This document shows, one piece after another, positions 47,506 through 55,669 of a stretch of DNA of 64,000 nt (positions within the stretch are counted from its first letter, which is position 1; each line of letters starts with the position of its first letter). Below the pieces are notes generated by a model. That model ran no database searches. It was not told the DNA's origin and saw nothing but the letters and a program-made list of their open reading frames with translations. The position numbers and the translations under genes are program-made. The stretch spans positions 4,340,001 through 4,404,000 of the forward strand of contig OY970326.1 in the NCBI GenBank assembly GCA_963717155.1, read 5' to 3'. The DNA comes from G963717155 sp963717155 (GTDB lineage Bacteria > Actinomycetota > Thermoleophilia > Gaiellales > JALYLC01).

Positions 47506-48620
47506 TGCGGCGTGCGCACACGATCCGCCGCTGCGAGGGCGCCCGGGAGCTCGGCGGCCAGCACGTCGAGCTCGTCGTCAGGTGCCGTGCTGATGCGGAT
47601 GCAGCGATCGAGTGGCGCCACGCCCGGCATGCGGATGAACACGTCGCGCTCGGCGAGGGCCGCCAGCACCGCCCGTGCGAACGCGCCGTCCTGGCCGCAG
47701 TCGACCGTCACGAAGTTGGTGGCCGACGGCAGGGCATGCAGTCCGTTGTCCGTCGCGATCCCTGCGATCCGGACGCGAGCGCGCTCGACACGCGCGACGA
47801 CAGACGAGATATGACCGTCGTCGGCGAGCGACGCGAGCGCTCCGGCCTGGGCCACGCGGTTGACGCCGAAATGGTTGCGGACGCGATCGAATGCCGCGAC
47901 GACCTCCGGTGCTCCGAACGCGTAACCGACGCGAAGGCCCGCCATGCCGTGCGCCTTGGAGAACGTGCGGAACCTCAGCACTCGCGGATCGTCCGGGTCG
48001 ATCGCGGGCAGCGCGTCGGCAGGTGCGAAGTCGGTGTATGCCTCGTCCAGGCACAGCAGCACGTCGTGCGGCAGCGCGTCGGCGAACGCCTCGACCTGCG
48101 CCGCGTCCCACCAGCTGCCCATCGGGTTGTCGGGGTTTGCCAGGAACACGAGCCGCGGACGCTCCGCGCGCGCCAGGGCGAGCAGCGCGTCGAGGTCCTC
48201 GCGGTCGTCGCGGTAGCTCGCGGTGACGAGCCGGCCGCCGTTGCCCGCGATGTGGAACGCAAAGGTCGGATACGCGCCGAGGGAGGTGACGACCGCCACG
48301 CCCGGCTCGACGTGCAGGCGAGCGACGACCCCGAACAGCGCGTCGATGCCCTCGCCGACGACGACGTGCGCCGGCGTCACGCCGTGGCGTGCCGCGATCG
48401 CGTGCTTGAGGTCGTAGTTCTCGGGGTCGCCGTACTTCCAGCCGTCGGTCGCTGCCTCGTGCATCGCCGCGATCGCGCCCGGCGCGGGCCCGAATGCACT
48501 CTCGTTGGCACCGAGCCGCGCGCGGAACGGACGTCCTCGAGCCCGCTCCAGCGCCTCCGGACCCACGAACGGCACGCTGGCGGGCAACCCGGCGGCGATC
48601 GAGGTCAGCGGCGAGGTCAT
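47496..48620 (-). CDS. Histidinol-phosphate aminotransferase-like (class I/II PLP)
   Basis: 374-residue fold-type I aminotransferase. Substrate loop LGANESAFGPAPGA, GEGIDALFGVVA, NPDNPMGSWWD, the aspartate CLDEAYTDFAP and the PLP Lys in FRTFSKAHGMAGLRVGYAFG. The family covers HisC and aromatic aminotransferases; no other his genes are nearby, so phenylalanine/tyrosine transamination is equally possible. ATG 48620 starts MTSPLTS; longer starts run into the ArsR promoter region. Confidence 0.85.
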   Translation of the reverse strand: MTSPLTSIAAGLPASVPFVGPEALERARGRPFRARLGANESAFGPAPGAIAAMHEAATDGWKYGDPENYDLKHAIAARHGVTPAHVVVGEGIDALFGVVARLHVEPGVAVVTSLGAYPTFAFHIAGNGGRLVTASYRDDREDLDALLALARAERPRLVFLANPDNPMGSWWDAAQVEAFADALPHDVLLCLDEAYTDFAPADALPAIDPDDPRVLRFRTFSKAHGMAGLRVGYAFGAPEVVAAFDRVRNHFGVNRVAQAGALASLADDGHISSVVARVERARVRIAGIATDNGLHALPSATNFVTVDCGQDGAFARAVLAALAERDVFIRMPGVAPLDRCIRISTAPDDELDVLAAELPGALAAADRVRTPHYG

Positions 48621-48673
48621 CACCGAAGCGTGCCAGCAACTGCTCGCCCTCACGGCACGATCGCCGAGGTTGC

Positions 48674-48731
48674 TCAACCTATCGGTTGACAAGGAGACGA
48701 TGCCAACCCTACTATTCAACCGATTGGTTGA
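48674..48731 (+). promoter_or_regulatory. Promoter with two flanking operators (ArsR operon)
   Basis: -35 TTGACA (48686-48691), 18-base spacer, -10 TACTAT (48710-48715): the best sigma-70 promoter in the window. Two copies of TCAACC-N4-GGTTGA, at 48674-48689 and 48716-48731, lie exactly 42 bases apart. One overlaps the -35; the other abuts the -10 over the start site. Probable binding sites of the ArsR protein encoded at 49290. Confidence 0.8.
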
Positions 48732-48752
48732 TCACAAGTTCGGGAGGGCGAC

Positions 48753-49286
48753 ATGGGACGAATCATCGTGGTCGAGTACCTGACGCTGGACGGTGTCTTC
48801 GAGGATCCGGCGTGGACGCAGCCGTACTTCGACGAGGCGGTCGCTTCCTATCAAGGCGAGGCGATGCGGTGGGCCGACGCACTCTTGCTGGGCCGGGTCA
48901 CGTACGACGGCATGAGCCAGGCGTGGCCGGCAGTGGGCGACGACCCGTCGACCGGCGGCGACATCATGAACTCGATCCCCAAGTACGTGCCGACCTCGAC
49001 GCTCACCGACCCGACCTGGAACGCGACCTTCCTGCACGGCGACGTCGTCGAGGAGGTCACGACACTCAGGGAGGGCCCGGAGAGCCTCCTGGTCTACGGC
49101 AGCGGCCAGCTCAGCGAGACGCTGCGCGCCGCCGGCCTGGTGGACGAGTACCGGTTGCTGATCGCGCCGATCGTCCTCGGCAGCGGCCGGAAGCTGTTCA
49201 CGGGCGGCACGCCGTCGACGTTCACGGTCGCACGCTCGCAGACCGCGCCGAGCGGCATGCTGCTGCTCGATCTGGTCAGGGCCTGA
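48753..49286 (+). CDS. Dihydrofolate-reductase-fold (RibD C-terminal) protein
   Basis: 177-residue DHFR-like protein: RIIVVEYLTLDGVFEDPAW, ADALLLGRVTYDGM, LLVYGSGQLSETLRAAGLVDEYRLLIAPIVLGSGRKLF. These are NADPH-binding proteins of unknown reaction, common in actinobacteria. It is the first gene of a tight three-gene operon with ArsR (3-base gap) and an AHSA1 protein, the set often co-occurring with detoxification or stress sensing. Confidence 0.88.
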   Translation: MGRIIVVEYLTLDGVFEDPAWTQPYFDEAVASYQGEAMRWADALLLGRVTYDGMSQAWPAVGDDPSTGGDIMNSIPKYVPTSTLTDPTWNATFLHGDVVEEVTTLREGPESLLVYGSGQLSETLRAAGLVDEYRLLIAPIVLGSGRKLFTGGTPSTFTVARSQTAPSGMLLLDLVRA

Positions 49287-49289
49287 TCC

Positions 49290-49673
49290 GTGTCCGTCGC
49301 GGTCGGGTCTGCCAGCGACTCCGACGCGCTGAGCGTCACGTTCGGCGCGCTTGCGGACCCCACCCGTCGGGCCATCCTCGCCCGGCTGGCGGACGGCGAG
49401 GCCACGGTCAACGAGCTCGCCGCGCTGTTCCCGGCGATCTCGCTTCAGGCAGTCAGCAAGCACCTCAAGGTGCTCGAGCGGGCCGGACTGGTGTCCCGTG
49501 GCCGTAGCGCCCAGCAGCGGCCGGCGCGCCTGCGGGGCGCCCCGCTGGCCGACGCCATCGCCTGGCTCGAGCACTACTCCTACTTCTACGAGGGCACGCT
49601 CGACCGGCTGGGCGAGCACCTCGCCCGGCTGCAGGCGCCGCCCCCCGATGATCCAGCCCCGGGAGGAATCTGA
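49290..49673 (+). CDS. ArsR-family transcriptional regulator
   Basis: 127-residue winged helix: FGALADPTRRAILARLADGEATVNELAALFPAISLQAVSKHLKVLERAGLV, then AWLEHYSYFYEGTLDRLGEHL. No metal-binding Cys pair, so this is the non-metal subgroup that pairs with AHSA1 proteins. The wing region (RSAQQRPARLRG) is slightly unusual. Expected to bind the two TCAACC-N4-GGTTGA sites and repress its own operon. Confidence 0.9.
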   Translation: MSVAVGSASDSDALSVTFGALADPTRRAILARLADGEATVNELAALFPAISLQAVSKHLKVLERAGLVSRGRSAQQRPARLRGAPLADAIAWLEHYSYFYEGTLDRLGEHLARLQAPPPDDPAPGGI

Positions 49674-49675
49674 CG

Positions 49676-50119
49676 ATGGTGGAGCTGCACTTCGTCCGCA
49701 CGTACGCCGCACCGCGGCAGCTGGTGTGGGACGCCTGGACGGACCCCGACCAGATGGCGGAGTGGTGGGGCCCGCGCGGCGTCTCCACCCCGCGCGAGTC
49801 GATCGAGCTCGATCTGCGGCCCGGCGGTGTCGTGAGGTTCGACATGGTCGACGACGCCACCGGCACCCGTTACGCCAACAGCGGCCGGTTCCTCGAGGTC
49901 GAGCCACCCGCCCGCATCGTGTGGTCCGACGACGGCTTCGCGGACGGCTCGGGCAAGGGCACCGCGACCATCACGTTCGAGGTGGTCGACGCCACGACGA
50001 CGCGGCTCACCGTGCACATCGCGGCGGACTTCAGCGAGACGATCCGCGCCGCCTCCGAGGTGGGATGGGGCACGCAACTGGACAAGCTCGTCGACTTCCT
50101 CGCCGCCGCCCAGGCTTGA
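49676..50119 (+). CDS. SRPBCC / AHSA1-type ligand-binding protein
   Basis: 147-residue START-like fold: FVRTYAAPRQLVWDAWTDPDQMAEWWGPRG, IELDLRPGGVVRF, ARIVWSDD and a C-terminal helix GWGTQLDKLVDFL. Binds hydrophobic ligands in relatives. It starts two bases after the arsR stop, so it is co-translated; the trio DHFR-fold, ArsR and AHSA1 probably forms one small response module. Confidence 0.9.
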   Translation: MVELHFVRTYAAPRQLVWDAWTDPDQMAEWWGPRGVSTPRESIELDLRPGGVVRFDMVDDATGTRYANSGRFLEVEPPARIVWSDDGFADGSGKGTATITFEVVDATTTRLTVHIAADFSETIRAASEVGWGTQLDKLVDFLAAAQA

Positions 50120-50269
50120 ACAGAGGAGCGCGAGGCTTCCCGAAGGCGCCCGGACGATCTGAGCGCCTGGACGAGCCAACGAGTACAACTACCGCCGACC
50201 CCACCACGCGCTCGTAGGCGAGTCACCCGCCAGCCGTGCCGAAAACGATGCCGATCGCGAGGCCACCGA

Positions 50270-51106
50270 ATGGCGGAGATCACCGCCCACCACGGGCTCT
50301 TCCAGAACACGAAGCTCCACGTCGACGACCATGGCGGCAGCGGCCGCCCCGTCCTCTTGATCCACGGCTGGCCGCTCACCGGCGAGTCGTGGAACGGGCA
50401 GGTACAGGCGTTCGGCGACGCCGGGTACCGCGTCATCACCTACGACCGCCGCGGCTTCGGACGCAGCGACAAGCCGCACTCGGGCTACTCCTACCACTCG
50501 CTCACCAGGGATCTGCACTCGCTGATCACCGAGCTCGACCTGCAGGACGTCACGCTGGTCGGGTTCTCGATGGGCGGCGGCGAGGTCGCGCTCTACGCCT
50601 CGCGCTTCAAGAACGAGCGCGTGCACAGCGTCGTCTTCGCCTCGTCCGTGACGCCGTACCTCCTGAAGACGGCCGACAACCCCGATGGGGCAGTGGATCC
50701 GGAGCTGATCGAGCAGGCGGCGGCCGATCTGGCCGACGATCCCGATGCCTTCTATGACAGCTTCGTGACCGACTTCTTCTCGGTCGGCGACGAGCTCAAG
50801 GTCAGCGAGGCCGATCGGCAGGAGGCGCTCGCGCAAGCCCGCCAGGCGGACAAGCATGCCGCGCTCGAGTGCATGGCCGCGTTCGCGCACACGGACTTCC
50901 GCGAGGAGATGCTGGACGTGAAGGTGCCCGCGCTCGTGATCCACGGTGACGGCGACAAGACGGTCCCGTTCAAGGGCACGGGATCGCTCACGCACGCCTA
51001 CATCCCGAGCAGCGAGCTCGTCGTGCTGAAGGACGCGCCGCACGGCTGCACGGTCAGCCACCGCGACGAGTGGAACGCGGCCGTGCTCGACTTCCTCGGG
51101 CGCTGA
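50270..51106 (+). CDS. Alpha/beta hydrolase (non-heme chloroperoxidase-like)
   Basis: 278-residue hydrolase. LLIHGWPLTGESW oxyanion region, nucleophile GFSMGGGEVALYASR (Ser), Asp in IHGDGDKTVPF and His in DAPHGCTVSHRDEW complete the triad. This subgroup is often named cofactor-free haloperoxidase, but natural reactions are usually ester or lactone hydrolysis. The 150 bases upstream contain no recognisable gene. Confidence 0.9.
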   Translation: MAEITAHHGLFQNTKLHVDDHGGSGRPVLLIHGWPLTGESWNGQVQAFGDAGYRVITYDRRGFGRSDKPHSGYSYHSLTRDLHSLITELDLQDVTLVGFSMGGGEVALYASRFKNERVHSVVFASSVTPYLLKTADNPDGAVDPELIEQAAADLADDPDAFYDSFVTDFFSVGDELKVSEADRQEALAQARQADKHAALECMAAFAHTDFREEMLDVKVPALVIHGDGDKTVPFKGTGSLTHAYIPSSELVVLKDAPHGCTVSHRDEWNAAVLDFLGR

Positions 51107-51127
51107 GACCTCGGCCCCTCGCATCGG

Positions 51128-51156
51128 TTGCAACACAGTGGAGTTTTCAGTAGGAT
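51128..51156 (+). promoter_or_regulatory. Sigma-70-like promoter
   Basis: TTGCAA (51128-51133), 17-base spacer, TAGGAT (51151-51156), in a locally AT-richer stretch. It would drive the secreted protein at 51258 with a leader of about 95 bases. Confidence 0.5.
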
Positions 51157-51257
51157 ATGTTCGCGATCCAAGTCCCGCTCACGCTGCCCGCAGGCACGAG
51201 CTCTGCTTGAGCCGCTGAAGGAAGCGCGTTGCGCCTCCGCGAGCATGGGAGCGATAG

Positions 51258-51698
51258 ATGATCGGGTTCCGGCACGGCCACGGGCGCGGACGGGTTTCAC
51301 CGACGTGTGCCCGGCTGCCTCGGCGGCTCGCGCTCCTCGCGATCATCGCGCTCGCGAGCGCGTCGCTCGGAGCCTCGAGCTCGCTCGCATCGGCATCCGG
51401 CTCCGCGGACACCAATTGCAAGATCGTGGTCACCGGTGCTCCGTGGAAAGTCGCAGCGCACTCCGGGAGCAGCTACACGCTCGCCGCGCGCGGGATGCCG
51501 TGCGCGACGGCCCGCCCGTGGGCTGTGAAGTTCACGCACCAGACTGCCGGTGCCACCGGGAAGTCGTTCAAGGGCCCGTCCGGCTTCAAGTGCCAGTCGT
51601 TCTCCACGACCTCGTCGGGCGACAAGCTCCTGTACTCGGGCGTCTGCATGAAGGGACCTCACAACCACCCGTTCTTCGAGTGGGGACCCAAGGTCTAG
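51258..51698 (+). CDS. Small secreted protein, unknown
   Basis: 146 residues. Long signal peptide with an Arg-rich n-region and a hydrophobic core (LALLAIIALASASLGASSSLASASG). The ~95-residue mature part has four Cys (NCKI, MPCA, FKCQ, GVCM) suited to two disulfides, and aromatic/His motifs near the end (GPHNHPFFEWGP). I do not recognise the family. Confidence 0.7.
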   Translation: MIGFRHGHGRGRVSPTCARLPRRLALLAIIALASASLGASSSLASASGSADTNCKIVVTGAPWKVAAHSGSSYTLAARGMPCATARPWAVKFTHQTAGATGKSFKGPSGFKCQSFSTTSSGDKLLYSGVCMKGPHNHPFFEWGPKV

Positions 51699-51699
51699 C

Positions 51700-51725
51700 G
51701 CTCCCGGGTGCTGTAGCGAGGGAGC
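51700..51725. terminator. Possible bidirectional terminator hairpin
   Basis: GCTCCC and GGGAGC arms separated by 14 bases in the gap between two convergent genes (51698 and 51737). No strong T tract; weak candidate. Confidence 0.3.
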
Positions 51726-51736
51726 CGTCGCGATCC

Positions 51737-52627
51737 CTAGCCCTTCTCGATGCGAGCGGGAAAGGTCAGTGTCGTCGTGGCGCTGTGGTGCGTCGAGCCG
51801 CTCGTGAGGGCGACCTCGACGCGCCACGGACCGCGCGGCAGCTGACTCGTCAACTGCGTCGCGACGCGGCGTGATGCACCGGGTGCGAGGGGGCGGGCAA
51901 GCCTGAGGTGGAAGGGGCCTACGCGCAGCCCTCCCGGGCCGTGCGATAGCGTCATCCAGCCCGAGACCGTGATCGTGCTTGGTCCCGTGTTCGTCACGAT
52001 CGCGCCCACGCGAGGCGCACCGTCGGGCGTGCGACTCGCTCGAGGCGTCGAGATCGTGTACCTCGGCGCTGCGGCACCACCGACGGTGAGGTACATGCGC
52101 ACGCCCACGCGGTTGACGAGTCTCACCCCCATGCCTCCGGGCGCGTCCACGGATGCCCACATGACGGAGTACCGCTCTCCCCGTGTGGCGTTCGCCGGTA
52201 TCCGGACGCGCACCGTCACGATCGTTGCCCGTCCAGGACCGAGTCGCAGGCGACTGCGGCTGACGCCCGTCCAGCGCGAGAGCTCGTTCTTCACGCGCCC
52301 TGCCGCGAACGAGAACGCTCCGGCCCGCATGCTCGCGCCCGCGGCGTAGATCGAGATCGTCTGAGGTCGAGTGGTCGTGTTCGAGACCTCCACATCGGCT
52401 TTGACCTGCGAGCCCGCTTGGAACGTGCCCGTGATGTAGGTGCGGGCGAATTGGCCCGTGGCCGACGACGCGGGAGGGGCGACGAGCTTGACGCCGATGC
52501 CGCTGATCTCGGCGGACGCGTGTGATGTCGCCGCGAGCCCGCTGGCCGGGGTGATGAGCATCCCGGGGAGCAACGCTGCGATCGACATGGCGCGTCCCCA
52601 TCGTCTCCGGTCGACCGCGGCGTGCAC
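51737..52627 (-). CDS. Secreted beta-sandwich protein (DUF916-like partner of the WxL-like protein)
   Basis: 296 residues from GTG 52627, two bases after the stop of the WxL-like gene. Signal peptide (RRRWGRAMSIAALLPGMLITPASGLA). The body is two Ig-like domains: FQAGSQVKADVEVSNTTTRPQTISIYAAGA...RVRIPANATRGERYSVMWASV, then NTGPSTITVSGWMTLSHG. The layout recalls DUF916/WxL-interacting proteins of Firmicutes, but the C-terminal transmembrane helix of those is absent. Family assignment is tentative. Confidence 0.65.
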   Translation of the reverse strand: MHAAVDRRRWGRAMSIAALLPGMLITPASGLAATSHASAEISGIGVKLVAPPASSATGQFARTYITGTFQAGSQVKADVEVSNTTTRPQTISIYAAGASMRAGAFSFAAGRVKNELSRWTGVSRSRLRLGPGRATIVTVRVRIPANATRGERYSVMWASVDAPGGMGVRLVNRVGVRMYLTVGGAAAPRYTISTPRASRTPDGAPRVGAIVTNTGPSTITVSGWMTLSHGPGGLRVGPFHLRLARPLAPGASRRVATQLTSQLPRGPWRVEVALTSGSTHHSATTTLTFPARIEKG

Positions 52628-52629
52628 TG

Positions 52630-53139
52630 TCAGGCGACCGAGTGCGTGACGGTTGCGGTGTACGTCCCGGGCGCGAGATTCGCCGGAATGGCGATCGAGA
52701 TCAGCGGATTCCACGATGCGGAGCTCGGCCCCGTGCTCGTGCCCGTGACCACCGTGACGACGCCGGTCAGGTTCGAGAACAGGCCTCCGATCGGCGTCAC
52801 GGGACCCGCTGGGGTGACGGCTCCAGTGTCGTAGCTGACAGCGGTCGCCGGGACGGCCGGGCCCGCCGTGGGCGTGAACGCCGTGGAGATCACCGACGCT
52901 GTCCATGTCGTCGGGCCACCGCGAAGATCGGAGACCGTGACGGCCCCGAGCTGCCCCGAGATCGTGCCCGCAACGTTGGAGGCGAGTCGGGAACCAAGGT
53001 CGACGTTCGCTCCCGTGGGAGCGCTGATCGTGAGGCCCCCACCGGTGACCTCGAAGGACACAGGGGTGATCGCAAGCGCGGGAGCGGTACTCGCCCCGAG
53101 CGCGGCGACGCTGGTTGCGAGGAGTAGGAGCTTTCTCAT
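52630..53139 (-). CDS. Secreted WxL-like surface protein
   Basis: 169 residues with a clean signal peptide (MRKLLLLATSVAALGASTAPALA). The mature part is beta-rich: FEVTGGGLTISAPTGANVDLG, TVSDLRGGPTTWTASV, then SSASWNPLISIAIPANLAPGTYTATVTHSV at the C-terminus, resembling WxL cell-wall-binding domains with Trp motifs. Coupled to the next gene by a two-base gap. Surface attachment to peptidoglycan is inferred. Confidence 0.7.
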   Translation of the reverse strand: MRKLLLLATSVAALGASTAPALAITPVSFEVTGGGLTISAPTGANVDLGSRLASNVAGTISGQLGAVTVSDLRGGPTTWTASVISTAFTPTAGPAVPATAVSYDTGAVTPAGPVTPIGGLFSNLTGVVTVVTGTSTGPSSASWNPLISIAIPANLAPGTYTATVTHSVA

Positions 53140-53206
53140 GTGGGACTCTCCAGTTGGGCACCGCGACGGCGGGACGGGTCGGATCTGCCGTTGGGCAGGG
53201 TGGGCG

Positions 53207-55489
53207 TCACGTGAGCGTCACGGTGCGCGTGACGACGCGCGTGTGACCGGCCGGGTCGGCGATCCTGATCGTGATCGTCGCGATCACCTTCTTGCCTGTC
53301 CGGACAGACGCTCTGAGCTTCGTGAACGCCGCCTTGACGGCTCGCCTGCTCCCCGTCGGAATGATCTTCAGGGACGCGCGTCGGCCGGCGCGAATCGCGG
53401 TCGTCACGGTGGTGAGCCTGATCGGCCGGGCGATGCCCGCGATCTTCACCGTGCCGCTGGCGGTGGCGACGATGCGTCCCCCGACGGGGGCGGTCACCCT
53501 GGTGGCGATCGAGATCGTGGCGCCCGCGAGCTTCTGGGTGGTGTCTCGGGTGACGGTGGTGGTCGCGACCGCGTTGAACCCGCCGCGACGATCTGGCGCC
53601 GGCGTGAGGGGACGGGTGGGCGTCACGGGCGTGACAGGCGTCACGGTCGACGGCGTGGGCGTGACGGTCGTAGGTGTGACGGTCGATGGCGTCTCGCCGG
53701 TCGGCCCGACGCTGTCAGGACCGGTGGTGAGCATCTGCGCTGCGCTGCCGAGGTTGCCGGCGGGATCATTGGCCGACGCGACCACCGCCCACGTACCGTT
53801 TGCCAGAGAGAGCGGGGTCACGTTCCACGTTCCGTCGGCCTGCAGGAGCGTGGTCATCGTCTGACCTCCGATCGTCACGGTGACGATCGTGCCTGGCGCG
53901 GCGTTGGACGTTCCGGTGATCGTCGGTCCGGAATCGGTCGTGCTTGCGGTCGGCCCGCCGGTGATCGATACGCCCGGCGCAATGGTGTCGACGGTAATCG
54001 TCTGGGTAAAGGTGGCGTAGTTCCCTGCGGCGTCGAAGACGCCCAGGATCACGCGGTGCGTGCCGTCGGAGAGGAAGGCCGATGTCACGGACCAGCTCCC
54101 GCCGGTCAGGACGGTGCCGGTCAGGGTCTCGTCGGCGAGGGTCACGGTGACGATGGTGCCGGGCGCGACGGCGGCGGTTCCGGAGATCGCCGGCGTGGCG
54201 TCGTTGGTCAGTACGCTCGCCCCGCCGTCGATGGCGACCGCCGGTGGTGTGGTATCGACGATCAACGTCTGGCTGTCGGTGCCCGGATTCCCGGCGGGGT
54301 CGGTCACGGACGCGGTCACGGTGTACGTGCTGTCGGGCAGTGCGGCAGGGGTGACGTTCCATGTCCCCGTGGGCTGCACGAGCGCCGTCACGACCGTCGA
54401 GCCGACGAGCACGGAGACGATCGTGCCGGGCGCGACGTCGCTGGTGCCCGTGATCGTCGGAGTCGGATCGTTCGTCGCCACCGACGAGCCACCGTCGATC
54501 GTGATGACCGGCGGCACCGTGTCGACCGTCAGCTGCTGCGCGGCGCTGCCCGGGTTTCCTGCCCCGTCGGTGACCGAGGCCACGACCGGGTAGACGTTGT
54601 TCGCCAGGATCGCGGAGGTCACCGACCAGACCCCGTTGGAGGGGGTTGCAGTGAGCGTCTGCCCGTTGATCGTGACGGTTACGAGTGCCGGCGCAGCGAC
54701 GTCGGTCGTGCCACTGATCGTCGGCGTCGTGTCGGTCGTGATCGCGTTCGCCCCGCCGCCGATCGTGACGACGGGAGGGGCGCTGTAGACCTCGTTGTCG
54801 TCGAGCGTGAGGGCGCCGGTCAGGGCGATCACGCGGCCGTTGACGACGGTTCCGTTGCCGACTGCGACGGCGTTCAGCGCGATGATCGTGCCCGCGAAGC
54901 TCGCGCCCGCCCCGATGCCGCCGGCGCCGTTGACCTGCCAGAAGACCCGCGAGGCCCGGGCGCCGTTGACGAGCACGACGTGGCTCAGCGCGGCCGTCGT
55001 CATGGCGCCGTTGACCTGGAAGACGAAGACGGAGTTCGGGTCTCCCTGACCATCGAGCGTGACGGTCGAGGTGTTCGACGCGGCCCCGGCGATTGCGTAG
55101 AGCCCCGGCGTGATCGTCGCACCTGCAAGCGCACCGGCAAGTGGGGCGCCACCCGTGCGGGTTGCGATGTCGGTGTATGCCGCGAGGGCATCGGTCCCGG
55201 CTTGCGCGGCGGCAGCGTTGCCGACGTTGACTGTGCCCGTCGCGACGCCAGGCGGGAAGCCGGTCGGCTGAGCGTTCGCGACGACGCCGAGGTCGCCTCG
55301 CAGCGTCGTGTGCGGGTCGCCGGGAGCGCTGACGGTGTTGCCGATCGACGCGCCGCTCAACGCGGCGTAGGTCGATGCCGAGCCCAGTGTCACCATCGTC
55401 GTCGTCGGTGCGGCATCCGCGCCGGGCACGGCGAGTGCAAGCGCCACGAGCAGCGGAGACAGGGCGAGCAGGCCTTTCGGGTGTCGCAT
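53207..55489 (-). CDS. Ice-binding-domain (DUF3494) adhesin with four Ig-like repeats
   Basis: 760-residue secreted protein. ATG 55489 is preferred (GAGG ten bases upstream, signal peptide MRHPKGLLALSPLLVALALA); GTG 55522 is a longer option. Residues ~30-235 form a DUF3494 beta-helix (LGSASTYAALSGASIGNTV, FVFQVNGAMTTAALSHVVL, SFAGTIIALNAVAVGNGTVVNGR), as in bacterial antifreeze proteins. Four tandem ~88-residue Big-type Ig repeats follow, then a Pro/Thr linker and a final beta-rich domain rich in Arg/Thr. It may bind ice or simply act as an adhesin. Confidence 0.87.
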   Translation of the reverse strand: MRHPKGLLALSPLLVALALAVPGADAAPTTTMVTLGSASTYAALSGASIGNTVSAPGDPHTTLRGDLGVVANAQPTGFPPGVATGTVNVGNAAAAQAGTDALAAYTDIATRTGGAPLAGALAGATITPGLYAIAGAASNTSTVTLDGQGDPNSVFVFQVNGAMTTAALSHVVLVNGARASRVFWQVNGAGGIGAGASFAGTIIALNAVAVGNGTVVNGRVIALTGALTLDDNEVYSAPPVVTIGGGANAITTDTTPTISGTTDVAAPALVTVTINGQTLTATPSNGVWSVTSAILANNVYPVVASVTDGAGNPGSAAQQLTVDTVPPVITIDGGSSVATNDPTPTITGTSDVAPGTIVSVLVGSTVVTALVQPTGTWNVTPAALPDSTYTVTASVTDPAGNPGTDSQTLIVDTTPPAVAIDGGASVLTNDATPAISGTAAVAPGTIVTVTLADETLTGTVLTGGSWSVTSAFLSDGTHRVILGVFDAAGNYATFTQTITVDTIAPGVSITGGPTASTTDSGPTITGTSNAAPGTIVTVTIGGQTMTTLLQADGTWNVTPLSLANGTWAVVASANDPAGNLGSAAQMLTTGPDSVGPTGETPSTVTPTTVTPTPSTVTPVTPVTPTRPLTPAPDRRGGFNAVATTTVTRDTTQKLAGATISIATRVTAPVGGRIVATASGTVKIAGIARPIRLTTVTTAIRAGRRASLKIIPTGSRRAVKAAFTKLRASVRTGKKVIATITIRIADPAGHTRVVTRTVTLT
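53735..54785 (-). repeat. Four tandem Ig-like (Big) coding repeats
   Basis: Each unit of about 88 codons runs from a PPVxTIxGG start through TPTIxGTxDVAPGTIVxV, GxWxVT and a DxAGNxG-SAAQxLTVDT end. Units are similar in protein but clearly diverged in DNA, so they look old rather than freshly duplicated. Confidence 0.8.
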
Positions 55490-55669
55490 GGAGTCCATCC
55501 TCAGCCGAAGCTGCATTGCCACATGCCCAACGCAGGATGAATCTCGCTGCCGACCACCTGGGTTGGGGGGTCAGCTCATCTCCGAACTACACCGCGATCG
55601 AGCAGTAGGTCGGCACAGCTCTCACGGTTGCCATCCCCCATCTGGAGGCCGGCGTCTCGTGTGAGCGAG

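Noticed and set aside
53595..53735. Short tandem repeats resembling a minisatellite or CRISPR-like array
   Set aside because: They encode the Pro/Thr/Val linker of the adhesin; units are short, irregular and in frame, with no spacers.
52868..55540. Long plus-strand frame opposite the adhesin gene
   Set aside because: Antisense shadow: composition is a Gly/Asp/Arg repeat mirroring the Ig-repeat codons, while the minus-strand product has a signal peptide and known domains.
55490..55669. Possible c-di-GMP riboswitch upstream of the adhesin
   Set aside because: The GEMM consensus (conserved GCAAAG and tetraloop-receptor elements) could not be matched; kept as unexplained leader.
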